NCBI GenBank assembly: GCA_009746045.1
Contig: RPFO01002294.1
Coordinates: 1-30,719 of the forward strand
Length of the DNA stretch: 30,719 nucleotides
Reading direction: 5' to 3'
Source of the DNA: Mesostigma viride
Taxonomy: Eukaryota > Streptophyta > Mesostigmatophyceae > Mesostigmatales > Mesostigmataceae
Part shown: positions 18,971 through 29,365 of the stretch, one piece after another
Layout of the letters: every line of letters starts with the position of its first letter
How positions within the stretch are numbered: the stretch's first letter is position 1
Position numbers and translations under genes: made by a program
Notes under the pieces: generated by a model
Database searches by the model: none
Told to the model about the DNA's origin: nothing
Seen by the model: the letters and a program-made list of their open reading frames with translations, nothing else

Positions 18971-19789
18971 TTGATCTTGACTGCATACCCCACGCACCTG
19001 TCACCCACCTGACTTTTGCTAGTAGTTGCTGGATTTTTTCTTATAGCAGGTGCTGCGTGCTGGTGATTGACATTACGGTCGCCATTGCTTGCCAGTAATT
19101 CAAAGTTGCTTGAAATGGTCAGCATCACGGCCAAGTCTACGTTCAGATCCTGCTTGGAATTTGTGGCGGGCGTTTTCTGTATTGGATGAACGCCAGTTTT
19201 TGTGACAGTGTGATTGTGTATAGGAACAAGTTTGAAGCAACAGCACACGTAGCATATTCATACTCATATACATGCGCTTAATGTGAACGATGTAGCCTAG
19301 GGCGAAGAGCGTTGGTTTACACGACGACGTATTCAAAGTATAACTTCTGTAAACAAGTATCCATCTGCGTGTTTTAATTCATTTTGGCAGCCATGCATGT
19401 GCACAAGAGTACCAATTAATTATTCCTACACTAGGGGTCGATGTATTTAGCATTCACTTTGGCATTTACTGCGGCAATGCCATTACTCCGTGGCTCCCCA
19501 ATGGGACATGTATGTGTGTCTTGTTGTGTTGACAGCGTGTAATAAGTGTTGCAACGAACTAGGCAAGGGCTAATGGACTAAACTGTGACGGGCAGCACAT
19601 TGATTGCCGCATCGAAGCCAAGAATCATTTAGCACTCGCAGTTAGGTATCGCCATGATGCAGAGAAATTGTTGTGGCCTGACCACTTGAGGCAGTGAGAC
19701 AAGGTTGGATGCCCTCCCAATCAGTGTATAGGGGTTGAAGGTTGTTTTATTGCCACCCATGTGACGCAATATACGTGTGCTTGATGAGT

Positions 19790-20868
19790 GGATGGATGGA
19801 TGGATGGATGGATGGATGGATGGATGGATGGATGGATGGATGGATGGATGGATGGATGGATGGATGGATGGATGGATGGATGGATGGATGGATGGATGGA
19901 TGGATGGATGGATGGATGGATGGATGGATGGATGGATGGATGGATGGATGGATGGATGGATGGATGGATGGATGGATGGATGGATGGATGGATGGATGGA
20001 TGGATGGATGGATGGATGGATGGATGGATGGATGGGATGGATGGATGCATGGATGCATGGATGCATGGATGCATGGATGCATGGATGGATGGATGGATGG
20101 ATGGATGGATGGATGGATGGATGCATGGATGCATGGATGCATGGATGCATGGATGCATGGATGCATGGATGCATGGATGCATGGATGCATGGATGCATGG
20201 ATGCATGGATGCATGGATGCATGGATGCATGGATGCATGGATGCATGGATGCATGGATGCATGGATGCATGGATGCATGGATGCATGGATGCATGGATGC
20301 ATGGATGCATGGATGCATGGATGCATGGATGCATGGATGCATGGATGCATGGATGCATGGATGCATGGATGCATGGATGCATGGATGCATGGATGCATGG
20401 ATGCATGGATGCATGGATGCATGGATGCATGGATGCATGGGTGCATGGGTGCATGGGTGCATGGGTGCATGGGTGCATGGGTGCATGGGTGCATGGGTGC
20501 ATGGGTGCATGGGTGCATGGGTGCATGGGTGCATGGGTGCATGGGTGCATGGGTGCATGGGTGCATGGGTGCATGGGTGCATGGATGCATGGATGCATGG
20601 ATGGATGCATGGATGCATGGATGCATGGATGGATGGATGCATGGATGCATGGATGCATGGATGCATGGATGCATGGATGCAAGGATGCATGGATGCATGG
20701 ATGCATGGATGCATGGATGCATGGATGCATGGATGCATGGATGCATGGATGCATGGATGCATGGATGCATGGATGCATGGATGCATGGATGCATGGATGC
20801 ATGGATGCATGGATGCATGGATGCATGGATGCATGGATGCATGGATGCATGGATGCATGGATGGATTA
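19790..20868. repeat. GGAT / GGATGCAT / GGGTGCAT satellite (left arm)
   Basis: Pure GGAT repeats occupy about 19790-20045. Then the 8-bp unit GGATGCAT dominates, with a block of GGGTGCAT at about 20439-20580 and short GGAT islands. No frame contains a stop, which creates long spurious Met/Asp/Gly/Trp and His/Pro/Ser open frames on both strands. Confidence 0.97.
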
Positions 20869-21185
20869 TTGGCTAACAAAGTAAGTGCTTGCGTGTCGTG
20901 CGCATGGTCATGTTAGTCCTCCTTGCCTCCCTATGAAACTAAGGGTTGAGAAAGCGTGTTTGGGCTCGGCGGCTGCCATATCGTAGTGGCATGCGCACAC
21001 GGGCTGTTGGGAGCCACGGGGAAGAGAATATGAGAAATCGGTTTAGCCAGTGCTTCGATTGCCAATTTGTAGCCATCCACTAGGCTGCTGTTTAGAATGG
21101 TAGGTACTTTTACACACTTTATACAGACGTCCACTTAAGCTAAATTTGGACTAATTGAGCTCTGAGACATCATGGTGGTCCCGGT

Positions 21186-21426
21186 GCCCTTGGTGCACCT
21201 AGAGCAGGTGTAGTTTACATCCTACCCTTGCAGGAAGTAGCCCAGAATGTATTAAAAGGCCAAAGCAAGGAGACAACCATATGCCCCTTCTCAGGCTATG
21301 AGCCACATGTACTCCCAACGTAGTCGTGTTCCTAATTAATAATTAATTAATGCCTCTTGTCAGGGATATGTGCTACATGTGTTCCCAATGGAGATGTGTT
21401 CCAATTTAATTTAATTTAATTTTTTC
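21186..21426 (+). mobile_element. Two old retroposon 3' ends
   Basis: 21186-21345 matches the family 3' UTR (gtgcacctagagca, cccttgcaggaagtag, tatgccccttctcagg) and ends in a decayed hairpin (actcccaacgtagt) and an aattaatt tail. 21350-21426 is a second terminus (gtgctacatgtgttcccaat, ggagatgtgt) with an AATTT tail. Both are 5'-truncated and older than copy D. Confidence 0.7.
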
Positions 21427-21469
21427 CTTGAGAAGGGGGATATGGTTTTTAAGTAATTCTCGATCTTGC

Positions 21470-23516
21470 TCAGGGATATTGAATTGAATTGAATTGAATT
21501 GTAACATAACTCCGTTGGGAGTATATGTAGCACACAGCCCTTGAGAGGGGGGCATATGGCCTATCATACATCCTAAGCTACTTCCTGCAAGGGTGGGGAT
21601 GTAAAGGACCCTTGCTCTAGGTGCACCAGGGCACTTGCATCCCATGATCTTCAAGCTATGCCCAGCGAAGGGGGAGCCTGTCATGGGGGGGAAGAGCAGC
21701 ATAGCTATACAAAGAAGCTAGGGCATGGCGTCTCAGCAGAGAGTTACTCCCTGCATGGGCACAACATAACTAAATAAAGCTAGGCATCATCTGGGGTGTG
21801 GCTCATCATAGGCACACATGTACATGATTAAGGAAAGCGCGTGGCTTAGCTAGGATAGTGCCTCTAGGAGGCGTACATGTACATGGCCACGGTCTATCTA
21901 TTCTGCACTACTACTGCTGTATTCCCCTAAGCTGGGGCGTCTGGAGTCGCTGGGGCCGCGGGGGGGGGGGGGTCGCCTGCCAGGGCTTGTGGCCGACGTA
22001 GATGGCCGCCCCCTTCCAGTACACCGGCTGGCCCGCCTTGGTCTGCCGGAGCTGGAGGTAGATCGGCCATAGCTCCCGTCGCCGTTGTTGCTGCGCCAGG
22101 GTCAGGTCGTCATCAAGGGTGAAGAGAGTCTTCTCGAGCCGCTTGCGGCGTCTGAGAAAAGAAATCTTGTCCGCCGGGGTCTTAAAGGTGAGAAGGAGCG
22201 GGGGCGGCCCTGCCTTACCCCGCGCGCGGGGAAGGCGGTGGGCGGCCAGCGCGATCTCACCGATAAGGCCCATGCGACCAAGGATTTCTCGCTCAAACGC
22301 ACGCAAAAGCTTCTCGGAAGTCTCACCTTCCTCCATGGTGAAGTTCTTGACAATGACGTTGAGGCTGCGCTGGGCGAGCTCGGCCTCCTCGCGGAGGTCA
22401 AGCGTCTGCCGTTGGAGCTGGGCTGCGACGGCGGAGGTGGTGGAGGTGGTATGTTGCTTAAGCATGTCCGCCCAGGTGGTGATGGGAGGAGCATCGCCGG
22501 CCAGGCCAGCCGGGGCTGGCTTGGCGGCAATGTCCTTCACCGCCTGGGCGGTGAGGCCTGCCGTGTTCTGCAGAACCTCGATAGCGATGGCGTTGTCCTT
22601 AAGACGCTGGTCGATGTCACGGAGCTGGGCGGTGATGGCGTCGGAGGTGGAGGTGGTGGCGGTGGAGGAGGCGAGGAGGGTGGAGGTGGCGGTGGAGATG
22701 GTGGAGGTGGCGGTGGAAAGGAGGGGAAGCTCGGCAGTCAGCGTGCCGCCGATGGCCGCCACATCTGCAGCAATGGGGTCCACGTGCTCCTCGAGGACCT
22801 CCTTAAGGAGTGAGCGGAGGGAGGATTCGGTTAAGGTGGTGGTGAGAGGCTTGGGGGGCCAAAGCTCCCCGATGGAGCGTCCAAGGAGGGAAAAGAGAGC
22901 GAATTGCTGGAGGAAGGGGCGGTGGAGGCTGGGAATGATGTCGAAAGAGGCGAGACGAACCCAGCGAGGGTCAAAGAGGCGACCTTGGTTGAAGAGCTGC
23001 TTGCATAGTGCAAGAAGCGAGGCGTGCGTTCCATAAAACACGCAGACCAGGATGCGTTCCGGGTTAAGCGTGTCAAGGAAGCCGGGCTGGCTGGCTTCGG
23101 CGACAAAGTCGAGCTCTGTCCAACTCGGCTCGGCAGAGCGACTGCGCTTGGGTTCAGGCGACGCTGCGGGCGAGGCGGGCTCAGCAGGCGGCTGGGCGAC
23201 CACTAGAGCTTGGCTAGTGGCGCCGCTGCCTTCTGGGCCGGTTGGCGAAGCTGCAGCCGGGGCTGCAGACGTATTTTCATTGCTGAGCGCAGCCGCCAGG
23301 CTGCGTTGCGTCGAGAGGCGTTTGCTCATCGTATAGTGCGTTACAGCTTCGGAAAATTATATCAGCATGTGCGTCTAAGAAAGACGAAGCGATTGTGATA
23401 TTCACAGCTGAATTCGGTGCTCAAACGTGAAAGTTATGAGCTCCGACAGCCATGGCTACCTCGTGGCTCGTGGCTGCGGTATGCCTTTGCGTATGCCTTT
23501 GGGATATCAGGGATAT
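21470..23516 (-). mobile_element. ORF1-only retroposon, copy D, full length with intact ORF1
   Basis: The body is 21480-23506 and the TSD tcagggatat is at 21470-21479 and 23507-23516. On the minus strand: a 5' UTR with gccacgag repeats, ORF1 (23329-21911), a ~400-nt 3' UTR, hairpin (21504-21528) and an AATTC-repeat tail. The TSD lies inside an older 3' end (tcagggatatgtgc...actcccaacggag, 23507-23570). The intact ORF and clear TSD suggest recent insertion. Confidence 0.88.
21911..23329 (-). CDS. L1 ORF1p-like nucleic-acid-binding protein (retroposon ORF1), intact
   Basis: The protein is 472 residues and the start is supported by the same MSKRLSTQRSL in copy B. Residues 1 to about 75 are Ala/Pro/Ser-rich and low complexity, and about 75-200 form a conserved region with WTELDF and CVFYGTHASLLALCK. 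A Ser/Thr-rich stretch is followed by a heptad-like helix (AQLRDIDQRLKDNAIAIEVL, about 235-260). An RRM-like domain follows (SLNVIVKNFTMEEGE, then AAHRLPRARGKAGPP, LLLTFKTPADKISFLRRR, about 325-400), and a C-terminal basic domain (LQLRQTKAGQPVYWKGAAIY). This is the coiled coil-RRM-CTD layout of LINE ORF1 proteins, which bind element RNA and act as chaperones. A G-homopolymer (about 21960-21972) lies near the C-terminus, where the reading differs slightly from other copies. No ORF2 follows. Confidence 0.8.
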   Translation of the reverse strand: MSKRLSTQRSLAAALSNENTSAAPAAASPTGPEGSGATSQALVVAQPPAEPASPAASPEPKRSRSAEPSWTELDFVAEASQPGFLDTLNPERILVCVFYGTHASLLALCKQLFNQGRLFDPRWVRLASFDIIPSLHRPFLQQFALFSLLGRSIGELWPPKPLTTTLTESSLRSLLKEVLEEHVDPIAADVAAIGGTLTAELPLLSTATSTISTATSTLLASSTATTSTSDAITAQLRDIDQRLKDNAIAIEVLQNTAGLTAQAVKDIAAKPAPAGLAGDAPPITTWADMLKQHTTSTTSAVAAQLQRQTLDLREEAELAQRSLNVIVKNFTMEEGETSEKLLRAFEREILGRMGLIGEIALAAHRLPRARGKAGPPPLLLTFKTPADKISFLRRRKRLEKTLFTLDDDLTLAQQQRRRELWPIYLQLRQTKAGQPVYWKGAAIYVGHKPWQATPPPPRPQRLQTPQLRGIQQ

Positions 23517-23570
23517 GTGCGACATTTACTCCCAACGGAGTGATGTTCCTAATTAATTGATTAATAGTGG

Positions 23571-23760
23571 GCTCAGGTCATGTAGGACTAGTGACTCCAG
23601 TGGGGAAGGGCCGGCGTGTTTGCAAACGGCGGATCGAAGCATGCTAGCTAGAGAAGACCCCTGGGGTAGAGCTAGGGCAAAATAGATATAGAATATATGA
23701 CTTTTTTTTTAATAGGTGGACCCTTGTGCACACTAAATCTGTGGCCAACTCAATTTGATC
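23571..23760. other. Short non-repetitive spacer, no gene
   Basis: This appears to be original interior of the inverted-repeat element between retroposon insertions. I see nothing coding. Confidence 0.4.
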
Positions 23761-23986
23761 AATGCAAGCTATTAAATTATAACATGCCTCCGTTGGGAGA
23801 TCATGTAGCACATATTCCTTGATGGATGGGTGGGGTGGAAGGAGCCGCGTAATCGAACTAACCTAACTCTAATCTAGCTAGTCTAGAAAAGTCCTAACTA
23901 CCCTACTCATCAAAACGCCTCCTCCGCTTGGGGGGAGGTGGTTTGCCCACAGGGTCGGGCGTTTCAGCCTTGACTATGCAAGCTAT
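23761..23986 (-). mobile_element. 5'-truncated LINE copy E (ORF2 family)
   Basis: The TSD atgcaagctat is at 23761-23771 and 23976-23986. The body (about 204 bp) contains, on the minus strand, the last 23 codons of ORF2 ending GKPPPPKRRRRFDE and a stop (23903), the 3' UTR, hairpin (23781-23805) and a very short AATTT-type tail. Confidence 0.88.
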
Positions 23987-24170
23987 GGTGAGTAAATTTA
24001 ATGAAGTAATTAATTATGGCCAGTGCCTTGATCCGCAAGTCCATTTGTAATTGGATCATTTACATGCAGTTTCGGTCAGAAGACGCAAAAAGGGTGGCAT
24101 CAACCGTGGGTGCATGAAAACCAGTGTGCAAAGAATAAGAGCACAGCATTATGACTGATTACACCCCCCC

Positions 24171-24364
24171 CACCTGCAAGTAGCATAGCGCGATACATCA
24201 TGAGGGTGCAGGTGCCTTGGTGCACCTAGAGCAAGTGTTGTTTACATCCCCACCCTTGCAGGAAGTAGCTTAGGATGTATGATAGGCCATATGCCCCCTC
24301 TCAAGGGCTATGTGCTACATATACTCCCAACGGAGTTATGTTACAATTCAATTCACCTGCAAGT
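24171..24364 (+). mobile_element. 5'-truncated retroposon copy F (ORF1-only family 3' end)
   Basis: The TSD cacctgcaagt is at 24171-24181 and 24354-24364. The body is 172 bp of 3' UTR with hairpin 24317-24341 and an AATTC tail. The right TSD continues into an older 3' UTR (ggtagctaaggatgtatt, 24365-24445) ending in its own hairpin (ctcccaacggag), so copy F sits inside another family member. Confidence 0.85.
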
Positions 24365-24445
24365 GGTAGCTAAGGATGTATTAAAACCCATATGCCCCCA
24401 CTCAGGGCTATGTGTTACATAAGCTCCCAACGGAGATATATGTTG

Positions 24446-25640
24446 TTAATTAATTGTTTAATAAATTCAGACTTATGGCAGATGATAAATGATTCCTTTT
24501 ATTCGTTACCCCGATATTCACAGTCTCCTTTCCCACACAGCAAAATATGGTGTTGTTCTTTCTCAGTTACATCGTTTTTCCCGTCTTTGTTCCGTATCGT
24601 GTTGATTTCATCACGACTCTTGTTGAACTCTTGCAGCGTTTATTGGTCAAAGACTATGACCGAGCCATTATGCTCCGTCAAGTCCGATGTTTTTTGCAAC
24701 GTCACCCACATCTGTTCGGTGCTGCCCCTTGGCACAAGCTCTACAAACAGGTCGTGGACCGGCTGGATCGCATAGTATCTCCGCACATCTGAACCCTGTG
24801 ATGCCAGATCTCCTTTGCGGCCGTTCCGAGCTTGGCACTGGATTCGTTGTCCACATCGTCGCGTCGCTGCCGCAACACGATGTTTTCTGGCATCCGCGGG
24901 CTTTTGGTTCCCGCCGCACATTTGAAAGTGCTGTCCTCCGGCTTTTTGCCTTTGCACCGTGTGCAGTTCTTGGACGTTTGGAATCATGGCATGGCTAACG
25001 TGATGACTGACTAGCTAGACCTTTTCAGTGGTTTTCCATTTGCGGGTATTTCCTCGTAAATGGTGGGAGAGCGATCGCAGCAATGGTGCTCACCACTAGA
25101 CACTCCCGGCCAGTTAGGCTAGAAACACACGCCCTGATCAAGCATGCTGTTTCCGGCCCCACCGTCTAGGTCATCTAGTCGCTCCACACGTAAGCCAGCC
25201 ATAATTTCAATGCACAAGGATACACATTTCCATCACCATTCATCTTCATCATCCTGAACGACTCGAAAACGCGGAAAAGATAACGGCAGGCTCGAGCTAC
25301 CATGGTCCGGATTCTCCCGATTTCTGGCCTGCGCTGGTTGTCTCTTTGATAAATGATTAATCATTGTTTGGATACATGCTCACGTGACAAAGTTGCGTGC
25401 AAATTCATGATTCAATTAATTAATGCTCCCATAAATCCATAAAATCATTCATTAATTAATAGACATGAATCCATAAACGTACCCTTGCATGAAAAAGTCT
25501 TATTGTAACCTATACAATCCTACACTAGATGCATTGCCGGCCTCGACAACCTGGAGGCATGGCAAGTCGATATGGAATGAATGGAAGGGAGATCTCGCAC
25601 AACAAGGAACAAAACTTGAGTAGTCTATGCAAACCAACAT
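24446..25640 (-). pseudogene. Element interior with a decayed minus-strand coding trace (about 24540-24985)
   Basis: This is the largest non-retroposon piece inside the inverted-repeat element. On the minus strand near 24970-24900 one frame reads KNCTRCKGKKPEDSTFKC, a C-x2-C-x11-C zinc-ribbon-like motif. A neighbouring frame reads LFVELVPRGSTEQMWVTLQK and then, after a stop, QEFNKSRDEINTIRNKDGKN. The frame changes suggest a degraded gene. On the plus strand 24600-24792 is also open (VELLQRLLVKDYDRAIMLRQ, helical). I do not recognise either, and only one can be real. From 25020 to 25640 I see nothing coding. Confidence 0.3.
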
Positions 25641-25933
25641 AACCAGTCAATATTAAATTAAAGTAAATTAAATTATAACATGCCTCCGTGGGGAGATCAT
25701 GTAGCACATATTCCATGATGGATGGGGTGGAGGGAGCCGCGTGAACGAACTATCCTAACTCTAAGCTATCTAGAAAATCCTAACTACACTACTCATCAAA
25801 ACGCCTCCACCGCTTGGGGGGAGGGGGCTTGCCCACAGGGTCGGGCGTGTGCGCCTTGACAATCTTCTGCCACCGCTTCTTGCTCTGCATGGCAGTCCAA
25901 AGAGGAGAGAGGGAGTGAAAAACCAGTCAATAT
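25641..25933 (-). mobile_element. 5'-truncated LINE copy G (ORF2 family)
   Basis: The TSD aaccagtcaatat is at 25641-25653 and 25921-25933. The minus strand encodes the last ~43 residues of ORF2 (SLSPLWTAMQSKKRWQKIVK, then GKPPPPKRWRRFDE) to the stop at 25789. The 3' UTR, hairpin (25678-25702) and an AATTT-like tail follow. Confidence 0.9.
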
Positions 25934-26275
25934 AATTACTATTAACTGCACCAACATTGGTTTGCCCAAACAGGCATCTGCCTCTTGCCACCCATGTAAC
26001 CCCACCGGCCAAAGACATGTCTGAGTGCCAGATCCTTGCCCACCCCCCGCCCACAACATCAACTGTCTTACTAGGTGATCTCAACCAATGTCATCAAGCA
26101 ATAAAAAATAAAATGGTGTTCACCATGGCGTGAGTGTTGCCAAATGGAGGATCATGGCAGGTGTTTCTTGAATCCATAATGGCCAAATCATAACATAAGT
26201 GAGGTGTCTACACAATATTGATATTGCATCCAACAAAAAATGACAGAATGAGAAAAGCTAGAAATGATCGTGTAG
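25934..26275. other. Element interior, no gene seen
   Basis: AT-rich sequence between LINE copy G and the right arm. There are no motifs or repeats that I can support. Confidence 0.4.
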
Positions 26276-29000
26276 ACCGGCACCACCATGATGTCTCAGA
26301 GCTCAATTAGTCCAAATTTAGCTTAAGTGGACGTCTGTATAAAGTGTGTAAAAGCATTCCTACCATTCTAAACAGCAGCTTAGTGGATGGCTACAAATTG
26401 GCAATCGAAGCTAACCCGATTTCTCATATTCTCTTCCCCGTGGCTCCCAACAGCCCGTGTGTGCATGTCACTACAATATGGTAGCCGCCGAGCCCAAACC
26501 TGCTTTCTCAACCCTTAGTTTCATAGGGAGGCAAGGAGGACTAACATGACCATGCGCACGACACGCAACCACTCACTTTGTTAGCCAATCATCCATCCAT
26601 GCATCCATGCATCCATGCATCCATGCATCCATGCATCCATGCATCCATGCATCCATGCATCCATGCATCCATGCATCCATGCATCCATGCATCCATGCAT
26701 CCATGCATCCATGCATCCATGCATCCATGCATCCATGCATCCATGCATCCATGCATCCATGCATCCATGCATCCATGCATCCATGCATCCATGCATCCAT
26801 GCATCCATGCATCCATGCATCCATGCATCCATGCATCCATGCATCCATGCATCCATGCATCCATGCATCCATCCATCCATCCATCCATCCATCCATCCAT
26901 CCATCCATCCATCCATCCATCCATCCATCCATCCATCCATCCATCCATCCATCCATCCATCCATCCATCCATCCATCCATCCATCCATCCATCCATCCAT
27001 CCATCCATCCATCCATCCATCCATCCATCCATCCATCCATCCATCCATCCATCCATCCATCCATCCATCCATCCATCCATCCATCCATCCATCCACTCAT
27101 CAAGCACACGTATATTGCATCACATGGGTGGCAATAAAACAACCTTCAACCCCTATACACTGATTGGGAGGGCATCCAACCTTGTCTCACTGCCTCAAGT
27201 GGTCAGGCCACAACAATTTCTCTGCATCATGGCGATACCTAACTGCGAGTGCTAAATGATTCTTGGCTTCGATGCGGCAATCAATGTGCTGCCCGTCACA
27301 GTTTAGTCCATTAGCCCTTGCCTAGTTCGTTGCAACACTTATTACACGCTGTCAACACAACAAGACACACATACATGTCCCATTGGGGAGCCACGGAGTA
27401 ATGGCATTGCCGCAGTAAATGCCAAAGTGAATGCTAAATACATCGACCCCTAGTGTAGGAATAATTAATTGGTACTCTTGTGCACATGCATGGCTGCCAA
27501 AATGAATTAAAACACGCAGATGGATACTTGTTTACAGAAGTTATACTTTGAATACGTCGTCGTGTAAACCAACGCTCTTCGCCCTAGGCTACATCGTTCA
27601 CATTAAGCGCATGTATATGAGTATGAATATGCTACGTGTGCTGTTGCTTCAAACTTGTTCCTATACACAATCACACTGTCACAAAAACTGGCGTTCATCC
27701 AATACAGAAAACGCCCGCCACAAATTCCAAGCAGGATCTGAACGTAGACTTGGCCGTGATGCTGACCATTTCAAGCAACTTTGAATTACTGGCAAGCAAT
27801 GGCGACCGTAATGTCAATCACCAGCACGCAGCACCTGCTATAAGAAAAAATCCAGCAACTACTAGCAAAAGTCAGGTGGGTGACAGGTGCGTGGGGTATG
27901 CAGTCAAGATCAAGCAGTGGAAAACATGGGCACAGTAGTGCTTCCCATCCCACGAACAGCCAAAGTCTCCCTAAAAAATGTGTTCTTGATGCACGTTTGA
28001 TGCACGGGAGCTAATCCAAAGATGTTCCCCAAGGAAATACAGGGAGAGCCTGTGGGGAAAACAGGGGGGAAGCTGCATTGCGGATAATGACCCACTGTAT
28101 ATGCTCCCGACCCGTTGCCGACCGAAAGCAAATGGTAAGAAACTACCTGGACGGTAATGATGTAATGGAAAGACGTAAGAAGCTTTCCCGAACCGACGGA
28201 AGGACGACAAAGCGCAGCGTGTAAGGCAGAGGCAGTTGCGTGTTGCTGAAAATGACGTGACCAAAACGGTTGCCGATCATGAAAAACCGGACCTCCATCC
28301 CGTTGCTGACGGAAACACAGTGTAGAGACGCGGCCAAACGTTAGACGAACTTCCCAACCGAAGTACTTACAAAAAAATGCAGCGGTAGAGACTGCAGCCT
28401 GCCTGCAGTGCAGGAACGCCAACCAGAAGCGAAGGGTTCCTGCGAAATAGAAGGAGACAGGCCGGAATACAGAGGGTAAAGTATTCCTTGGATGACGTTA
28501 CGACTCGAAGTGGGTAAAAAATGGAAGTGGCCGACTGAAAAGTCGTTGGCATTTCTGCCCTGGATGGAAACGTTGGGTAAGTAAATCGACCCGTTAGCAA
28601 TAAAATGGGAAGAGCGCCCAGACGAAACAACCGCAGCTTACCCAAGCGAGATGAACTCTTTCTTGACAGTCGTCCATGCCAACGTCGGCCAGCCCGGGCC
28701 AGGTAGCTGCCGCAGCCATGCCGCACCAGAATTTGAATTTTGTGCCCGGCAACGTTCCTAAAATGCAGGAATGGCTGGGCCGACGGCCGACGCGTGGCCC
28801 GTGGCCCATGGCCCGTCGCCCGTGTTTTTACGTGCCTGCGCCTGGCCTGCCTTAACGTTGTTACGCCCGCGCACTCCCCAGCCTTGCGCACGCCAGCCTT
28901 GCGCACGCTGCGCCGCGCCCAGCCTTGCGCATTCCCAGCCTTGCGCATCCCAGCCTTGCGCATCGTCTGAAGAAATCAGTGACTGATGTTTACAAAAACT
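26276..29000 (-). repeat. Right terminal inverted repeat arm (2.7 kb)
   Basis: This is the reverse complement of 17856-21185. The outer end is at 29000 (…gatgtttacaaaaact) and the inner end at 26276. Differences from the left arm include a shorter satellite (about 508 versus 1,080 bp, without the GGGTGCAT block) and loss of ~28 bp near 28334. Confidence 0.93.
26588..27095. repeat. CCATGCAT / CCAT satellite (right arm)
   Basis: The 8-bp unit occupies about 26592-26868 and pure CCAT about 26869-27093, mirroring the left-arm array. Open frames are artefacts. Confidence 0.97.
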
Positions 29001-29035
29001 CATTTTCCCTGGGCGTCAGCATTAGCAGCCCGCCG

Positions 29036-29365
29036 TTGTCTCCCTCGAGTGAGACAACGGGTAGTTCCCAGCGCTTCGTTGTCATACTCTAGTGAGACAA
29101 CGGGTAGTTCCCAGCTAGCCGTTGTGTCAAGGTAGTGAGACAACGGGTAGTTCCCAGCGCGCCGTTGTCTCACTCGGTGAGACAGATATTAGTTCCCAGC
29201 GCGCCGTTGTCTCACTCTAGTGAGACAGATATTAGTTCCCAGCGCGCCGTTGTCTCACTCGGTGAGACAGATATTAGTTCCCAGCTAGCCGTTGTCTCAC
29301 TCGGTGAGACAGATATTAGTTCCCAGCGCGTCGTTGTCTCACCCTAGTGAGACAACGGGTAGTTG
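29036..29365. repeat. 43-bp palindromic satellite array, inverted relative to 11143-11755
   Basis: About 7-8 units with gttgtctcac...gtgagac palindromes, separated by agatattagttcccagcgcg or gggtagttcccagcgc, the reverse complements of the spacers in the left array. Some centres are shortened to CGG. The array starts 24 bp outside the TSD of the large inverted-repeat element. Confidence 0.9.

Larger units (their letters stand above)
17856..21185 (+). repeat. Left terminal inverted repeat arm (3.3 kb)
   Basis: This is the reverse complement of 26276-29000. Order: terminus, palindrome, five gcgcaaggctgg motifs, a possible gene region (about 18140-18980), AT-rich sequence, the GGAT/GGATGCAT array (19790-20868), then a unique end reading gagctctgagacatcatgg. 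It is longer than the right arm mainly because its microsatellite is about twice as long. Confidence 0.93.
17844..29012. mobile_element. 11.1-kb foldback-type element with ~3-kb terminal inverted repeats and 12-bp TSD
   Basis: Body 17856-29000. The perfect direct repeat cattttccctgg lies at 17844-17855 and 29001-29012. The termini are AGTTTTTGTAAACATCAG and its reverse complement. The arms (17856-21185 and 26276-29000) are nearly identical apart from a few substitutions, a ~28-bp indel, and microsatellite length. Next to each tip is the palindrome atcagt-c-actgat (17869-17881 on the left) and then five copies of gcgcaaggctgg (17895-17978 on the left), typical of subterminal transposase-binding repeats. 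The spacer (21186-26275) is mostly later retroposon insertions, and no transposase is recognised. A 12-bp duplication fits none of the DNA-transposon superfamilies I know with confidence. Confidence 0.75.

Noticed and set aside
19629-20916. Very long open frames on both strands (His-Pro-Ser/Cys and Trp-Met-Asp-Gly repeats), also at 26573-27255
   Set aside because: GGAT and GGATGCAT repeats contain no stop codon in any frame, so length is meaningless. All frames are equally open and there is no non-repeat coding sequence.
17856-29000. Polinton/Maverick or other viral-type element
   Set aside because: Long inverted repeats and an AG terminus are suggestive, but the TSD is 12 bp, not 6. No polymerase, integrase, protease or capsid gene is visible.
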